A stretch of DNA of 64,000 bases from CATQHS01 sp963422655 (GCA_963422655.1 OY730440.1:2604001-2668000), one strand, 5' to 3'. Counted from the stretch's first letter, positions 9,492 to 17,954 are shown. The notes: a model not told the origin generated them from the sequence alone. A program made the numbers and translations.

Positions 9492-10247
9492 GTGAAGTAT
9501 CGGTTCGGTGGTGGCGGTCGCAGGTCGAACCGGGTCTTGCCCCGAGATCCGTGGGGCCGGTTCCGGGTCGGTCTGGCCGGCTTTGCTGCGGTGATCGTGA
9601 TGGGCACCGGCGGCTACCTGGTGTTGGGTCTGGGCTTGCTCGACGCCGTGTACCAGACGGTGGTCACCGTCTCCACTGTGGGCTACCGCGAGATCGGTGA
9701 GGTCGGGGACCGGTACCAGATCTTCACGGTACTGCTCATCTTGTTCGGTACCGGCACCGCTCTCTACACGCTGAGCGTGCTGCTGGAAACGCTGTTCGAG
9801 GGCCGGCTCAATGATCAGTTCAGGAGGCGACGGATGCAGAACGAGATCGACAGGCTGCGAGGTCACGTGGTGTTGTGCGGGTACGGCCAAGTGGGCAGGG
9901 CCATACTGGCCGAGCTGGACCGAGCCGAACGGGACGTGGTGATCATCGACCGCGTCGAGCTCGACCCCGAGCTGCGGTTCGTGGTCACCGGCGAGGCCAC
10001 TGAAGACGAGGTTCTGACCCGGGCCGGGCTGGATCGGGCTGCAACGCTGGTATTGGCCCTCAACTTCGATGTCGACAACCTCTACGTGACGCTGACGGCT
10101 CGATCGTTGCGGTCGGATCTGTACATCGTGGCCCGAGCCAACAGCTCGGCCGTAGGCCCCAAGCTCCACCGGGCCGGAGCCGACCGGGTGGTCAACCCCC
10201 ATGAGATCGGCGGGTCCCATATGGCACAGCTGGTGCTCGAGCCCTGA
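9492..10247 (+). CDS. Two-TM potassium channel with RCK N domain, no RCK C domain
   Basis: Predicted K+ channel of the Kch/MthK type, about 251 residues. Two membrane spans (roughly residues 20-42 and 72-96) flank a pore loop with filter TVSTVGYRE, a variant of TVGYG. A Rossmann RCK_N/TrkA-N domain follows (VVLCGYGQVGRAILAEL, with VIID and the TGEATEDEVL nucleotide-binding elements). The protein ends right after NPHEIGGSHMAQLVLEP, where relatives continue into an RCK_C domain. The GTG at 9492 is used because the longer upstream frame only shadows the divergent methylase gene. Confidence 0.82.
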   Translation: MKYRFGGGGRRSNRVLPRDPWGRFRVGLAGFAAVIVMGTGGYLVLGLGLLDAVYQTVVTVSTVGYREIGEVGDRYQIFTVLLILFGTGTALYTLSVLLETLFEGRLNDQFRRRRMQNEIDRLRGHVVLCGYGQVGRAILAELDRAERDVVIIDRVELDPELRFVVTGEATEDEVLTRAGLDRAATLVLALNFDVDNLYVTLTARSLRSDLYIVARANSSAVGPKLHRAGADRVVNPHEIGGSHMAQLVLEP

Positions 10248-10303
10248 GCTGCTCGGCGATGGTGGTCTTGCTCACCGGCTCCCGATCCAGACTGTGAATG
10301 CTG

Positions 10304-11107
10304 CTATCTCCTCTGGCAGGAGGGGCACCAAGTCGTGCCCCGGGCATCGATCCGGCGGTAGCGGAGCTCGGTGCCGCAGCGAGCGCAGGGTCGGCCCGCC
10401 TGCCCGTAGCAATTCAGGTGGTGCTGGTTGGAGCCGGAGCCGCCTTCGACCGTCACGTAGTCGCGTAGTGTGGTTCCACGGTGGCGGAGCCCCGAGGTGA
10501 GCACGGCACGGATGCCGTCTACCAGAGCCGCCGCCCCCGCCTTGGACACCGTCCGGGCGGCCGGGTCGATGGCGGACGACCACAGCGCCTCGTCGGCGTA
10601 GATGTTGCCGATCCCGGCCACTGGTCGCTGTGACAGCAGTTGGGTCTTCACCCGCCGTCGGCTGGCTCTCAGTGCCCGCCACAGCCCTTCGGCTGTGAAT
10701 CGCTCCTCCAGTGGCTCAGGGCCCAGATGATCCAGAGTGGGGATGGTGTGGTAGCACCCGGCTTTCACCACGTGGAGGCGACCGAACCGGCGGATGTCAT
10801 GGAAGGTGAAAGTGTTACCGTCGTCGAGCCGCCACCAGGCCCGGAGATGGGGATGGGAAGAGTCGGGCCGGGGATCGACGGCCAGCCGACCGGTCATCCC
10901 CAAGTGGATGACCAACTCCCGACCGTCTTCCAGCTCCACGATCAGGTACTTGCCCCGGCGTCGGACCGAGCCGATCCCAGCCCCCACTGCCTCCAGCGCC
11001 GGGGTGAACTTCTGGGATTGGTGAGAGCCGGCGTCGATGACGGCTCGGCCGCTGAGCCTGGGTTGGAGTTGTGTTCGGATGGTCTCGACTTCAGGGAGCT
11101 CGGGCAC
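10304..11107 (-). CDS. mutM: Formamidopyrimidine-DNA glycosylase
   Basis: Bifunctional DNA glycosylase/AP lyase that removes 8-oxoguanine and ring-opened purines. The GTG at 11107 gives the invariant N-terminus PELPEVE, whose proline becomes the catalytic nucleophile after Met removal, with E3 next to it. Further family signs are the conserved lysine in RRRGKYL, HLGMTGRL, the helix-two-turn-helix with GIGNIYADEALW, and the zinc finger C-ARCG ... WCPSCQR at the C-terminus. Length is 267 residues, typical of Fpg. A sequence resembling the 3' half of a TPP riboswitch lies in its upstream region. Confidence 0.95.
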   Translation of the reverse strand: MPELPEVETIRTQLQPRLSGRAVIDAGSHQSQKFTPALEAVGAGIGSVRRRGKYLIVELEDGRELVIHLGMTGRLAVDPRPDSSHPHLRAWWRLDDGNTFTFHDIRRFGRLHVVKAGCYHTIPTLDHLGPEPLEERFTAEGLWRALRASRRRVKTQLLSQRPVAGIGNIYADEALWSSAIDPAARTVSKAGAAALVDGIRAVLTSGLRHRGTTLRDYVTVEGGSGSNQHHLNCYGQAGRPCARCGTELRYRRIDARGTTWCPSCQRR

Positions 11108-11183
11108 TCCCGGCACCGTACCGGCGCCGGCATCTGGGCCGCATCGGCATCCCTGCACTGGTGGGTAGTGGATGGCCAAGGAC

Positions 11184-11262
11184 CGTAACCGGCGGTCTCG
11201 ACCGGATCAGGTTCGACTTGTGTGATCTTCGCACAGTTGCCTTTCTCAGGATCGAGGGCAGC
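11184..11262 (-). promoter_or_regulatory. TPP-riboswitch-like element (partial)
   Basis: On the minus strand the sequence contains CTGAGA (11244-11249), a small TGTG/CACA hairpin, and the exact THI-box core GAACCTGATCCGG (11202-11214) followed by CCG and CCGG complements. These resemble the conserved 3' half of thiamine-pyrophosphate aptamers. The 5' P1/P2 half is not convincing, because it would lie inside the ferrochelatase coding end, whose TGA is part of the CTGAGA. The next gene downstream is mutM, not a thiamine gene. It may be a decayed or truncated riboswitch, or a chance match. Confidence 0.35.
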
Positions 11263-12292
11263 ATCCGGGCGGGCACATATCGGGGCGGACTGCCAGTGAT
11301 CCCAGCCGGCGTCGGGGAGAGTCCGGAGCGAGTCGCTCCTCGATCAGCTCCCGGAACATGGCCACGAAGCGGGGATCGGGACCGGTGCCGGGGGTCACGG
11401 CCCGGGCCAGCCCGATCCCCAGCTCGGCCGCCGTCTCGGACGCCACCGTGTCGAGGTCCCACACCACCTCCATGTGGTCGGTGACGAAGCCGATCGGGAC
11501 CAGCACCACCGGGTGGCGCTCGGATGCGGTGGCTCGAAGATGATCATTCACGTCAGGTTCGAGCCATTCGACCGATGGCGGGCCGCTGCGACTCTGCCAA
11601 ACCAGATCCCATTGCGACTGGCTCGAGGCAGCAGCGATGAGACCGGCCGCGGTTCGGAGCTGGCGCTCGTAGTCGCAGCTCCGGGCCATTCTCTTCGGGA
11701 TCGAATGGGCCGTGAACACCAACCTGGCTTCGGGCCGGGCGTCACCGGGCAGCCGCTCGCGAGCATTCGCCACGGCGTCGACGAAAGGCTCGATGAATCC
11801 GGGATGGTCGTAATAGGGCCGAGCCTTGTCGATGACGGGTGCATGGGAACCGGCCGCGGTTCGGGCCGCCTCGATGTCCTCCAAGTACTGGCGGCAGCCC
11901 GAGTACGACGAGTAGGCGGAGGTGACCAGGGCCAGGGCCCGGCGATGCCCGGCCCGGGTCATGGCCGCCACCGTGTCGCAGAGGTAGGGCCGCCAGTTGC
12001 GGTTGCCCCAGTAGACGGGTAGGTCCAGGCCCGCTCTCCTCAGCTCGGCGGCCAGGGTTCGGCGCAGCCTGCGGCACTGCTGGTTGAGCGGGCTGACGCC
12101 ACCCACGCGGTCGTACTGCCGAGCCACAGCCTCCAGCCGGGACCGGGGTACGCCGCGCCCGGCTGTGACGTTCTCCAAGAACGGCCCCACGTCGTCGGGG
12201 CCTTCGGGGCCGCCGAACGACACGATGACCACAGCGTCGTAGGCGCCGGTCGCCGATGCCGGTCCCGAGCGCCGGTCGTAGATGTCGGGCAC
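11246..12292 (-). CDS. hemH: Ferrochelatase (actinobacterial coproporphyrin type)
   Basis: Inserts ferrous iron into a porphyrin late in heme synthesis; in actinobacteria the substrate is normally coproporphyrin III. The 348-residue protein shows VIVSFGGPEGPDDV at the N-terminus, the RVGGVSPLN segment, catalytic-region FTAHSIPKRM, and VPIGFVTDHMEVVWDLD near the end. The C-terminus CPPGCC supplies cysteines like those of the [2Fe-2S] cluster in actinobacterial ferrochelatases. The start is a GTG at 12292, only 28 bp after the enoyl-CoA hydratase gene, so they are probably co-transcribed. Confidence 0.93.
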   Translation of the reverse strand: MPDIYDRRSGPASATGAYDAVVIVSFGGPEGPDDVGPFLENVTAGRGVPRSRLEAVARQYDRVGGVSPLNQQCRRLRRTLAAELRRAGLDLPVYWGNRNWRPYLCDTVAAMTRAGHRRALALVTSAYSSYSGCRQYLEDIEAARTAAGSHAPVIDKARPYYDHPGFIEPFVDAVANARERLPGDARPEARLVFTAHSIPKRMARSCDYERQLRTAAGLIAAASSQSQWDLVWQSRSGPPSVEWLEPDVNDHLRATASERHPVVLVPIGFVTDHMEVVWDLDTVASETAAELGIGLARAVTPGTGPDPRFVAMFRELIEERLAPDSPRRRLGSLAVRPDMCPPGCCPRS

Positions 12293-12319
12293 GAGCCCAG
12301 CCTGGCGGGCGGTGCGACT

Positions 12320-13102
12320 TCAGCGGCCGGTGAAGGTAGCCCGGCCGGGACCGCTCTGAAGGAAGCTGGCTATGCCGATGTCGGCGTCGTCGGTGTCGAA
12401 GCAGGCTCCGAAGTGGACCGCTTCTCGCTCCACCGCCTCGCTCAGGTCCAGGGCCAGCCCGTCCATGACGGCCCGTTTGGCCATCCGGAGGGCGGCCGGG
12501 CCGGCTGCGTACCGGGCGGCCAAGTCGCAGGCGGCGTCGTACACGGCGCTGGCCGGATGCACAGCCGAGACCAATCCGATAGCCAGCGCCTCGGTGGCCG
12601 CGACCCGGCGGCCGGTGTAGATGATCTCCTTGGCCCGGGTCACGCCCACCAGCCTGGGCAGCCGTTGGGTGCCTCCACCCCCGGGGATGATGCCAAGGAG
12701 GATTTCGGGCTGGCCGAAGGTGGCGTCGTCGGCTGCAACCCTGAAATCGGTGGCCATGGCCACCTCCATGCCGCCGCCGAAGGCGTAGCCGTTGACGGCC
12801 GAGACGGTGATCTGGGGAAGGTTCTCCACCGCCAGCAGGGTGTCGTTGATGGCAGCCGACAGGGCGGTTGCACCGGCGGCGTCCATCCCGGTGAAGTCGT
12901 TGATGTCGGCGCCGGCAGCGAAGATTTTCGGTCCCCCCCACAGCACTACAGCCCGGAACTCGTCGGCATGGGCCAGTTCGGCCGCGGCATCGGCCAGTTC
13001 GTCATTGAGTTGGCTATTGATGGCGTTCATTCTGGGCCGGTCGATGCGGACGACGGCCACTCCTTCGGCCGGGCCGGTTTCGATGCGAACGAACTCTCCC
13101 AT
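12320..13102 (-). CDS. Enoyl-CoA hydratase/isomerase family protein
   Basis: Crotonase-fold enzyme of fatty-acid or CoA-thioester breakdown, 260 residues. The first oxyanion-hole segment is FAAGADINDF and the second NGYAFGGGMEVAMATDFRVA. The glutamate positions are seen in FGQPEILLGIIPGGGGTQR, the pattern of true enoyl-CoA hydratases (EchA/PaaF type). The ATG at 13102 yields MGEFVRIETG and has a GGAA-type purine tract upstream. It sits upstream of hemH on the same strand and is divergent from the SDR gene across ~210 bp in which I see no other gene. Confidence 0.9.
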   Translation of the reverse strand: MGEFVRIETGPAEGVAVVRIDRPRMNAINSQLNDELADAAAELAHADEFRAVVLWGGPKIFAAGADINDFTGMDAAGATALSAAINDTLLAVENLPQITVSAVNGYAFGGGMEVAMATDFRVAADDATFGQPEILLGIIPGGGGTQRLPRLVGVTRAKEIIYTGRRVAATEALAIGLVSAVHPASAVYDAACDLAARYAAGPAALRMAKRAVMDGLALDLSEAVEREAVHFGACFDTDDADIGIASFLQSGPGRATFTGR

Positions 13103-13313
13103 GGTGCTCGATTCCTCTCGTTCCCTTATTTCTTCAGTGTGCCTCACTACTCCAGGCCCTCGCGCCGGCCCCCGAGGTTGGCCCGGCCGTGGCAAACTAC
13201 CCCGGACGCCCGCTGGTGGTGGCTGGTCTACAGTCGCGGTCTGCTCACGGCCAACCGACCAACTTGCTGCCCGCTTCTGTCCCGATACCGGCCTGGAAAG
13301 TCCGGAGAGGTCA

Positions 13314-14126
13314 TTGAATCCAGCCCGACTCGCTCCTGATCGTATCCTGCTCACCGACCGTGTCGCGGTCGTCACCGGCGCGGCCGTTGGCATCGGCGCC
13401 GCCACCGCCGCGGCCCTGGCCCGCTTCGGTGCTCATGTGGCTGTTTGCGACAAGGACCCTGACCGGCTGCCCCGAGTGGCAGACGAGATCGAAGCCACCG
13501 GCCGTCGCTGCCTGTCGGAGGTTCTCGATGTCCGTGACGGCGACCGGGTCGAGGCGTTCCTGGGTCGGACCTACCAGCGGCTCGGACCCATCGACATCCT
13601 CGTCAACAATGCCGGCGGCGGATTCCGGGCTCGGTTCGAGGCTGTGTCGTCCAAGGGTGAGGCCACCCTGGTGCGGGAGAACTTCACGACGGTCACCAAC
13701 TGTGTTCGTCACGGTGCGCCGCTGATGGCCGTCGGCGGGTCGATTATCAATGTCACCTCGGTGGAGGCCTACCACGCCTCACCGGGATATGCGGTCTACG
13801 GGGCCATGAAAGCGGCCGTGCAGCAGTTCACCCAGACCATGGCCTTGGAGCTGGGAGACCGCGGCATAAGGGTCAACTGTGTGGCCCCCGACATGATCGT
13901 GACCCCGGGGGAGGCAGCTCTGACCCGAGATTCTGGCGCCGTTATCGACGGCATCGAGCCCACACCGTTGAGGCGCAGGGCTGCACCGGAAGAATGCGCG
14001 GCCGTGATCGTGTTCCTTGCCTCTGACATGGCCAGCTTCGTGACCGGTTCGTCCATTCCTGTCGATGGAGGAACGGTGGCAGCCGCGCCGTGGAAGATCG
14101 ACGGCGACGGCGCTTTCTCCATGTGA
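13314..14126 (+). CDS. Short-chain dehydrogenase/reductase
   Basis: NAD(P)-dependent oxidoreductase of 270 residues with the classical SDR layout: TGAAVGIGAATA cofactor loop, acidic residue after beta-2 (VCDKD, favouring NAD), LVNNAGGG, the catalytic Ser in NVTSVEAY, and YAVYGAMK as a YxxxK site in which the Tyr-Gly-Ala-Met-Lys spacing is kept. The C-terminus has the usual SSIPVDGGT. The start is TTG at 13314, chosen for the GGAGAGG five bases before it. Substrate is unknown; steroid, acyl-CoA or alcohol chemistry are all possible in this neighbourhood. Confidence 0.87.
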   Translation: MNPARLAPDRILLTDRVAVVTGAAVGIGAATAAALARFGAHVAVCDKDPDRLPRVADEIEATGRRCLSEVLDVRDGDRVEAFLGRTYQRLGPIDILVNNAGGGFRARFEAVSSKGEATLVRENFTTVTNCVRHGAPLMAVGGSIINVTSVEAYHASPGYAVYGAMKAAVQQFTQTMALELGDRGIRVNCVAPDMIVTPGEAALTRDSGAVIDGIEPTPLRRRAAPEECAAVIVFLASDMASFVTGSSIPVDGGTVAAAPWKIDGDGAFSM

Positions 14127-14216
14127 CCGAGGCGTTTCGACCGGGGCTGTGGCCAGGGCGTCCCGGTTCGCGATGACTGGCTATGGTTCTGCCCGACTGG
14201 CTGGCTTCAAGGGCCG

Positions 14217-14550
14217 CCGTCGGCATGGCCCTGCCGACGGAGGTAACGCTCGAACTCGGCTCCGAGATCAGGTCGCGGCTGGCGCCGGGGCACGGCAGCG
14301 CATGGACCTCATTGGCCGGCCATACCGTTTGGTGGCGACCATCGACGATCCGAGCTCGGGGCCGTTGCTCGCCGAAGTTGAACAGCTCCTCAGGATCGAT
14401 GTGGGCCACTCGAGCTGACTGGCCCCTTTCGTTCAGCCATTCGATAGCTCCTGTGGCTGACGAACCGGCATCGAACCAGCCCTTGAAGGCAGCAACGAGG
14501 ACAGGTGCCCGCAAAGCCGGAGGCTGAGAGTGCCAGATCAGCAAGCTCAC
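14217..14550 (-). pseudogene. PAC2 (proteasome assembly chaperone) family remnant
   Basis: The N-terminal ~90 residues, from a GTG at 14550, match the actinobacterial PAC2-family protein: VLVAAFKGWFDAGSSATGA, HIDPEELFNF, RARIVDGRHQTVWP and PCPGASRDL. At about 14275 the family sequence stops. In another frame DLGAEFERYLRRQGHADGG runs to a stop at 14217 and resembles the tail of these proteins. About 170 central residues appear to be missing. PAC2 genes sit near proteasome or methionine-synthesis genes in other actinobacteria; here the copy cannot make a normal protein. Confidence 0.55.
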
Positions 14551-14592
14551 AGCTTCAGCATGGACCGGAAGACTCCATCAGCCACGGCGGTG

Positions 14593-14620
14593 TTGACTTC
14601 GGACGCGGCCTGGCTACGAT
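14593..14620 (+). promoter_or_regulatory. Sigma-70-like promoter of the leuA leader
   Basis: TTGACT at 14593-14598 and TACGAT at 14615-14620 are separated by 16 bases and face leuA. Transcription would begin about 14627, almost on the GTG of the leader peptide at 14629, implying a leaderless mRNA start as is common in actinobacteria. Confidence 0.55.
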
Positions 14621-14628
14621 GGAAAACC

Positions 14629-14664
14629 GTGACCACCGCCCCCACTCTGCTTCTCCTGATGTAG
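14629..14664 (+). CDS. leuA leader peptide with four leucine codons
   Basis: Eleven-residue open frame beginning GTG and reading MTTAPTLLLLM then TAG, with four consecutive leucine codons (CTG CTT CTC CTG) directly before the stop. It lies ~140 bp upstream of leuA on the same strand, 8 bases after a good -10 box, and runs straight into a strong hairpin. That arrangement is the classical leader of ribosome-mediated attenuation, in which scarce leucyl-tRNA stalls the ribosome and changes RNA folding. The assignment is inferred from the codon run and context; the peptide itself has no other expected role. Confidence 0.65.
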   Translation: MTTAPTLLLLM

Positions 14665-14720
14665 GCGAGCGCCACATATTGGTGCTCGCCGAGTCCCCTC
14701 GTGCCTTCGGGCCGGGGGGA
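14664..14720 (+). promoter_or_regulatory. Attenuator hairpins between leader peptide and leuA
   Basis: An 11-bp stem GGCGAGCGCCA / TGGTGCTCGCC with loop CATAT (14664-14690; one G-U pair in RNA) starts at the leader stop codon. A second hairpin follows at 14694-14720, TCCCC ... GCC-TTCG-GGC ... GGGGA, G/C-rich but with only a short U-poor tail. They are candidates for the alternative pausing/antiterminator and terminator structures of leucine attenuation. Confidence 0.5.
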
Positions 14721-14803
14721 TTCGTGGTTCTCGGACCGGTTACGACCCATCCCATCGCCCACCCATCACCCGGGGAGCACACCCCCAGCGCAAGGACGTG
14801 ATC

Positions 14804-16528
14804 ATGAAGCCCACGATGCCTTTCGAGAAGTACCGTCCCTACCCGGGCGTGGAGCTTACCGACCGCACCTGGCCCGACCGCCGGCTGGAGAAGGCGCCGC
14901 TGTGGTGCTCGGTCGACCTGCGTGACGGCAACCAGGCTCTGATCGACCCCATGGACATACCGCGCAAGCAGCGGATGTACGACCATCTGGTGCAGATGGG
15001 GTTTGCCGAGATAGAGGTGGGATTCCCGGCCGCGTCCCAACCCGACTTCGATTTCTGCCGCCGCTTGGTCGAAGAGGACATGATTCCCGATGGTGTGACC
15101 ATCCAAGTGCTCACCCAGTCCCGGCCTGAGCTGATCGACCGGACCTTCGAGGCGGTCGAGGGTGCACCCCGGGCCATAGTGCACCTCTACAACTCCACAT
15201 CGGTCACCCAGCGAAGAGTGGTGTTTCGGACCGATCGGGCCGGCATCACCGATATCGCCGTCCGGGGAGCCGAGCGATGCATGCGGGGCCTCGACCGAGC
15301 CGGTTCCGACGGGTCGGGCATCCGTTTCGAGTACTCGCCCGAGAGCTACACCGGCACCGAGCCCGACTTCGCAGTCGAGGTCTGCGAGGCGGTCATGGCC
15401 GTCTTCGGACCGACCCCGGATTGGCCGCTGATCCTAAATCTGCCGGCCACCGTGGAGATGTCGACTCCCAACCTCTACGGCGACCTGATCGAGCGCTTCC
15501 ACCGTCGGATCCGGGACCGGGACAGCATCGTGTTGTCGTTGCATCCCCACAACGACCGGGGCACGGCAGTGGCCGCGGCCGAGATCGGGCTCATGGCTGG
15601 CGCCGACCGGGTGGAGGGAACGCTATTCGGCAACGGCGAACGCACCGGTAACGTCGATCTGGTGACCATCGCCTTGAACCTGTTCACCCAAGGCGTAGAT
15701 CCCGAACTCGATATCAGCGATATCGAAGCTGCCCGCCGTGTTTTCGAACTCGCCAACCGTATGACCGTGCCCGAGCGCCATCCCTACGTAGGTGACTTGG
15801 TCTACACGGCCTTCTCGGGCAGCCACCAAGACGCTATCAAGAAGGGCATGGCCGCTATCTATGATGTGGCACCGGGTCAGCCCCTCACCGGCGAGTACGA
15901 CCAGTGGGACGTGCCCTATCTGCCCATCGATCCCCGTCATCTCGGCCGCAGCTATGAGGCGGTTGTGCGGGTCAATAGCCAGTCGGGCAAAGGTGGCGTG
16001 GCCTATGTGCTGTTACACGAGTACGGGCTCGACCTGCCTCGTCGGCTCCAGGCCAGCTTTTCGCGGATCATCCAAACGGTCACCGAGGACACCGGCACCG
16101 AGATCACGTCGTATGAGCTCCACCGCCGGTTCATGAGCGAGTACGTGGCCCCCGACAACCCCTGGATCGAGCTGATAGGTCACCGAGCCACTACCGATAC
16201 GCTCGAATCGGGCCAGACCAAGATGGAGGCTCGGCTCTTGGTAGGCGGGATCGAGCGCACCGTCACCGGTGACGGAAACGGCCCCATAGACGCTTTCGTC
16301 TCTGCCCTTCAGAGCGACGGGCTTTTCGCGGGCAAGATCGTCGACTATCACGAGCACGCCATCGGTTCGGGTAGCGACGCCACCGCTGCCGCATATGTCG
16401 AAGTCGACACTGGAGATCGCTACACCACTTGGGGCGTCGGGACGCACGAATCGATCGTGTCGGCTTCGCTGCGAGCCATCGTCAGCGCCGTTGAACGAAT
16501 GCACCGAGTTGGCCGAGTCGAGGGGTAG
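14804..16528 (+). CDS. leuA: 2-Isopropylmalate synthase
   Basis: Condenses acetyl-CoA with 2-oxoisovalerate, the first committed step of leucine synthesis. The 574-residue protein is the long actinobacterial LeuA type: CSVDLRDGNQAL active-site strand, GFAEIEVGFPAASQPDF, HNDRGTAVAAAEIGL with the metal-binding His pair, and NGERTGNVDL, followed by a C-terminal LeuA allosteric domain (roughly residues 430-560) that senses leucine. The ATG at 14804 is preferred over the GTG at 14798 because AAGGA lies seven bases upstream of it. Regulation by the leader peptide and hairpins upstream is likely. Confidence 0.95.
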   Translation: MKPTMPFEKYRPYPGVELTDRTWPDRRLEKAPLWCSVDLRDGNQALIDPMDIPRKQRMYDHLVQMGFAEIEVGFPAASQPDFDFCRRLVEEDMIPDGVTIQVLTQSRPELIDRTFEAVEGAPRAIVHLYNSTSVTQRRVVFRTDRAGITDIAVRGAERCMRGLDRAGSDGSGIRFEYSPESYTGTEPDFAVEVCEAVMAVFGPTPDWPLILNLPATVEMSTPNLYGDLIERFHRRIRDRDSIVLSLHPHNDRGTAVAAAEIGLMAGADRVEGTLFGNGERTGNVDLVTIALNLFTQGVDPELDISDIEAARRVFELANRMTVPERHPYVGDLVYTAFSGSHQDAIKKGMAAIYDVAPGQPLTGEYDQWDVPYLPIDPRHLGRSYEAVVRVNSQSGKGGVAYVLLHEYGLDLPRRLQASFSRIIQTVTEDTGTEITSYELHRRFMSEYVAPDNPWIELIGHRATTDTLESGQTKMEARLLVGGIERTVTGDGNGPIDAFVSALQSDGLFAGKIVDYHEHAIGSGSDATAAAYVEVDTGDRYTTWGVGTHESIVSASLRAIVSAVERMHRVGRVEG

Positions 16529-16562
16529 CGGTCCGGGCTGGGTTCCGATTCGGTCACCTGTT

Positions 16563-16846
16563 TCAGGAAGCCCTGGTAGCGCCTTCGAGCACGTTGATCC
16601 GCTGATCGACTTCCCGGGTCCATCCGAACAGTTTGTCTATGCGTTCGTTGGTCTTGTCGATGCGGGTGTTGGTTTCGTCGATGCGGGCGTTGGTTTCGTC
16701 GATGCGGGCGTCGAGCGGGCTCCGAGCGTGTCGATGCGGACCATTAGGGCGTCCACCGCAGAACGCGTGGCCCGGTTCTCGCTGCGTACCGAGTAGACGA
16801 TGGCTGCAACCCCCACGACAATAATAATCAGCAAAGCGATGTCCAT
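16563..16846 (-). CDS. Small membrane protein with heptad coiled coil (frameshifted)
   Basis: The start at 16846 (ATG, AGGA seven bases upstream) gives one N-terminal membrane span (IALLIIIVVGVAAIVYSV) and a basic/acidic helix to MVRIDTL. The rest continues in another frame as PLDARIDETNARIDETNTRI, further RID-x-T/L-N repeats, and KLFGWTREVDQRINVLEG to the stop at 16563. One base is missing near 16722. The repaired protein is about 94 residues: an anchor plus a seven-residue repeat (DETNARI-like), typical of a trimeric or parallel coiled coil. The function is unknown; it lies alone between leuA and an LLM oxidoreductase gene, convergent with leuA. Confidence 0.6.
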
Positions 16847-16971
16847 GACGATCCTGTCTAGTTTCCTGTCTCGTTTTAGATTTTGAAGGGAAGTACATTC
16901 GGGAGCATAGCTTGAGGCGCTGTCGGTGTCCGGATTGGCGCCTCGACTGGCGGTGGTGCAGACTCGGGCCC

Positions 16972-17946
16972 ATGGTCCACGCCTTGATGCGGCTCAACTT
17001 TGTTCATGCCGATCCCACCAACCCTCAAGAGATGAGTGACCGGTACCGGGCCGGGTTGGAACTGGCCCGGTACATCGACAGCCGCGGTTTCAATACCATC
17101 TCGCTAGAGGAGCACCACTCCAACCCGATGGGCTGGAGTCCCACGCCCCTGCTCAACGCGGCCATGATCCTGGCCGGCACCGAGAACATTGCCGTCATCA
17201 TCTCTGCCTTGCTGTTGCCTCTGCACGATCCGATCCGGGTGGCCGAGGACTTGGCCGTGATCGACTTGGTGAGCCGGGGCCGGATCATGATTTGCGCCGG
17301 TCTGGGTTACCGGCCTGTCGAGTACGCCGCCCACGGCAAGCAGTGGAAGCGGCGGGGCCGGACCTTGGACGAGGCGCTGGAAGTGATGCTGAAGGCTTGG
17401 ACGGGCGAGCCCTTCGAGCACAACGGTTCCACGGTGCAGGTCACCCCCAGGCCCTACACCCGGCCGCATCCCATGGTCCTGATCGGAGGATCGGCGAAGG
17501 CGTCGGCCCGGCGGGCGGCCCGGCTCGGGTTCCCCCTTCAGCTTCCCGGTTCGTTCCCCGAGATCGAGGCCTTGTACAACGCCGAATGTGAACGGCTGGG
17601 AACCCAAGGCTTCTGCGTTTCTCCCGACAATGTGGTGATGCTGCACGTGGCCACCGACCCCGACCGGGTGTGGGCTACCCACGGCCACTGTTTCATGTTC
17701 GAGGCCATGACCTACAAGGCCTGGCAGCCGCCGGGCCAGACTTCGGCGGTGTGCTCGAGGGCGAACACCGTCGAGGAGCTGAGGGCCGAGGGGATCTACC
17801 AGGTGCTCACCCCGGATCAGGCCATCGAGCTGGCCCGTGGCTCGGGTGTCCTCAGCCTGCACCCGCTGGTGGGGGGCATGCCCATCGACGAGGCTTGGTC
17901 CAGCATCGAACTCACCGTCGATCAGGTCCTGCCGGCTCTAGGCTGA
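16972..17946 (+). CDS. LLM-class flavin/F420-dependent oxidoreductase
   Basis: Luciferase-like TIM-barrel monooxygenase or F420-dependent dehydrogenase, about 324 residues. Recognisable parts are SLEEHHSNPMGWSPTPLLN near the start, the conserved GRIMICAGLGYRPVEYAAHG loop, a PHPMVLIGGSAKASARRAAR strand-loop and the ADLG-free C-terminus. ATG 16972 and ATG 16987 are both possible; neither has a good ribosome site. The stop lies 8 bp before an enoyl-CoA hydratase gene, so the two are an operon. FMN versus F420 use and the substrate cannot be decided from sequence. Confidence 0.85.
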   Translation: MVHALMRLNFVHADPTNPQEMSDRYRAGLELARYIDSRGFNTISLEEHHSNPMGWSPTPLLNAAMILAGTENIAVIISALLLPLHDPIRVAEDLAVIDLVSRGRIMICAGLGYRPVEYAAHGKQWKRRGRTLDEALEVMLKAWTGEPFEHNGSTVQVTPRPYTRPHPMVLIGGSAKASARRAARLGFPLQLPGSFPEIEALYNAECERLGTQGFCVSPDNVVMLHVATDPDRVWATHGHCFMFEAMTYKAWQPPGQTSAVCSRANTVEELRAEGIYQVLTPDQAIELARGSGVLSLHPLVGGMPIDEAWSSIELTVDQVLPALG

Positions 17947-17954
17947 CGGACGTT

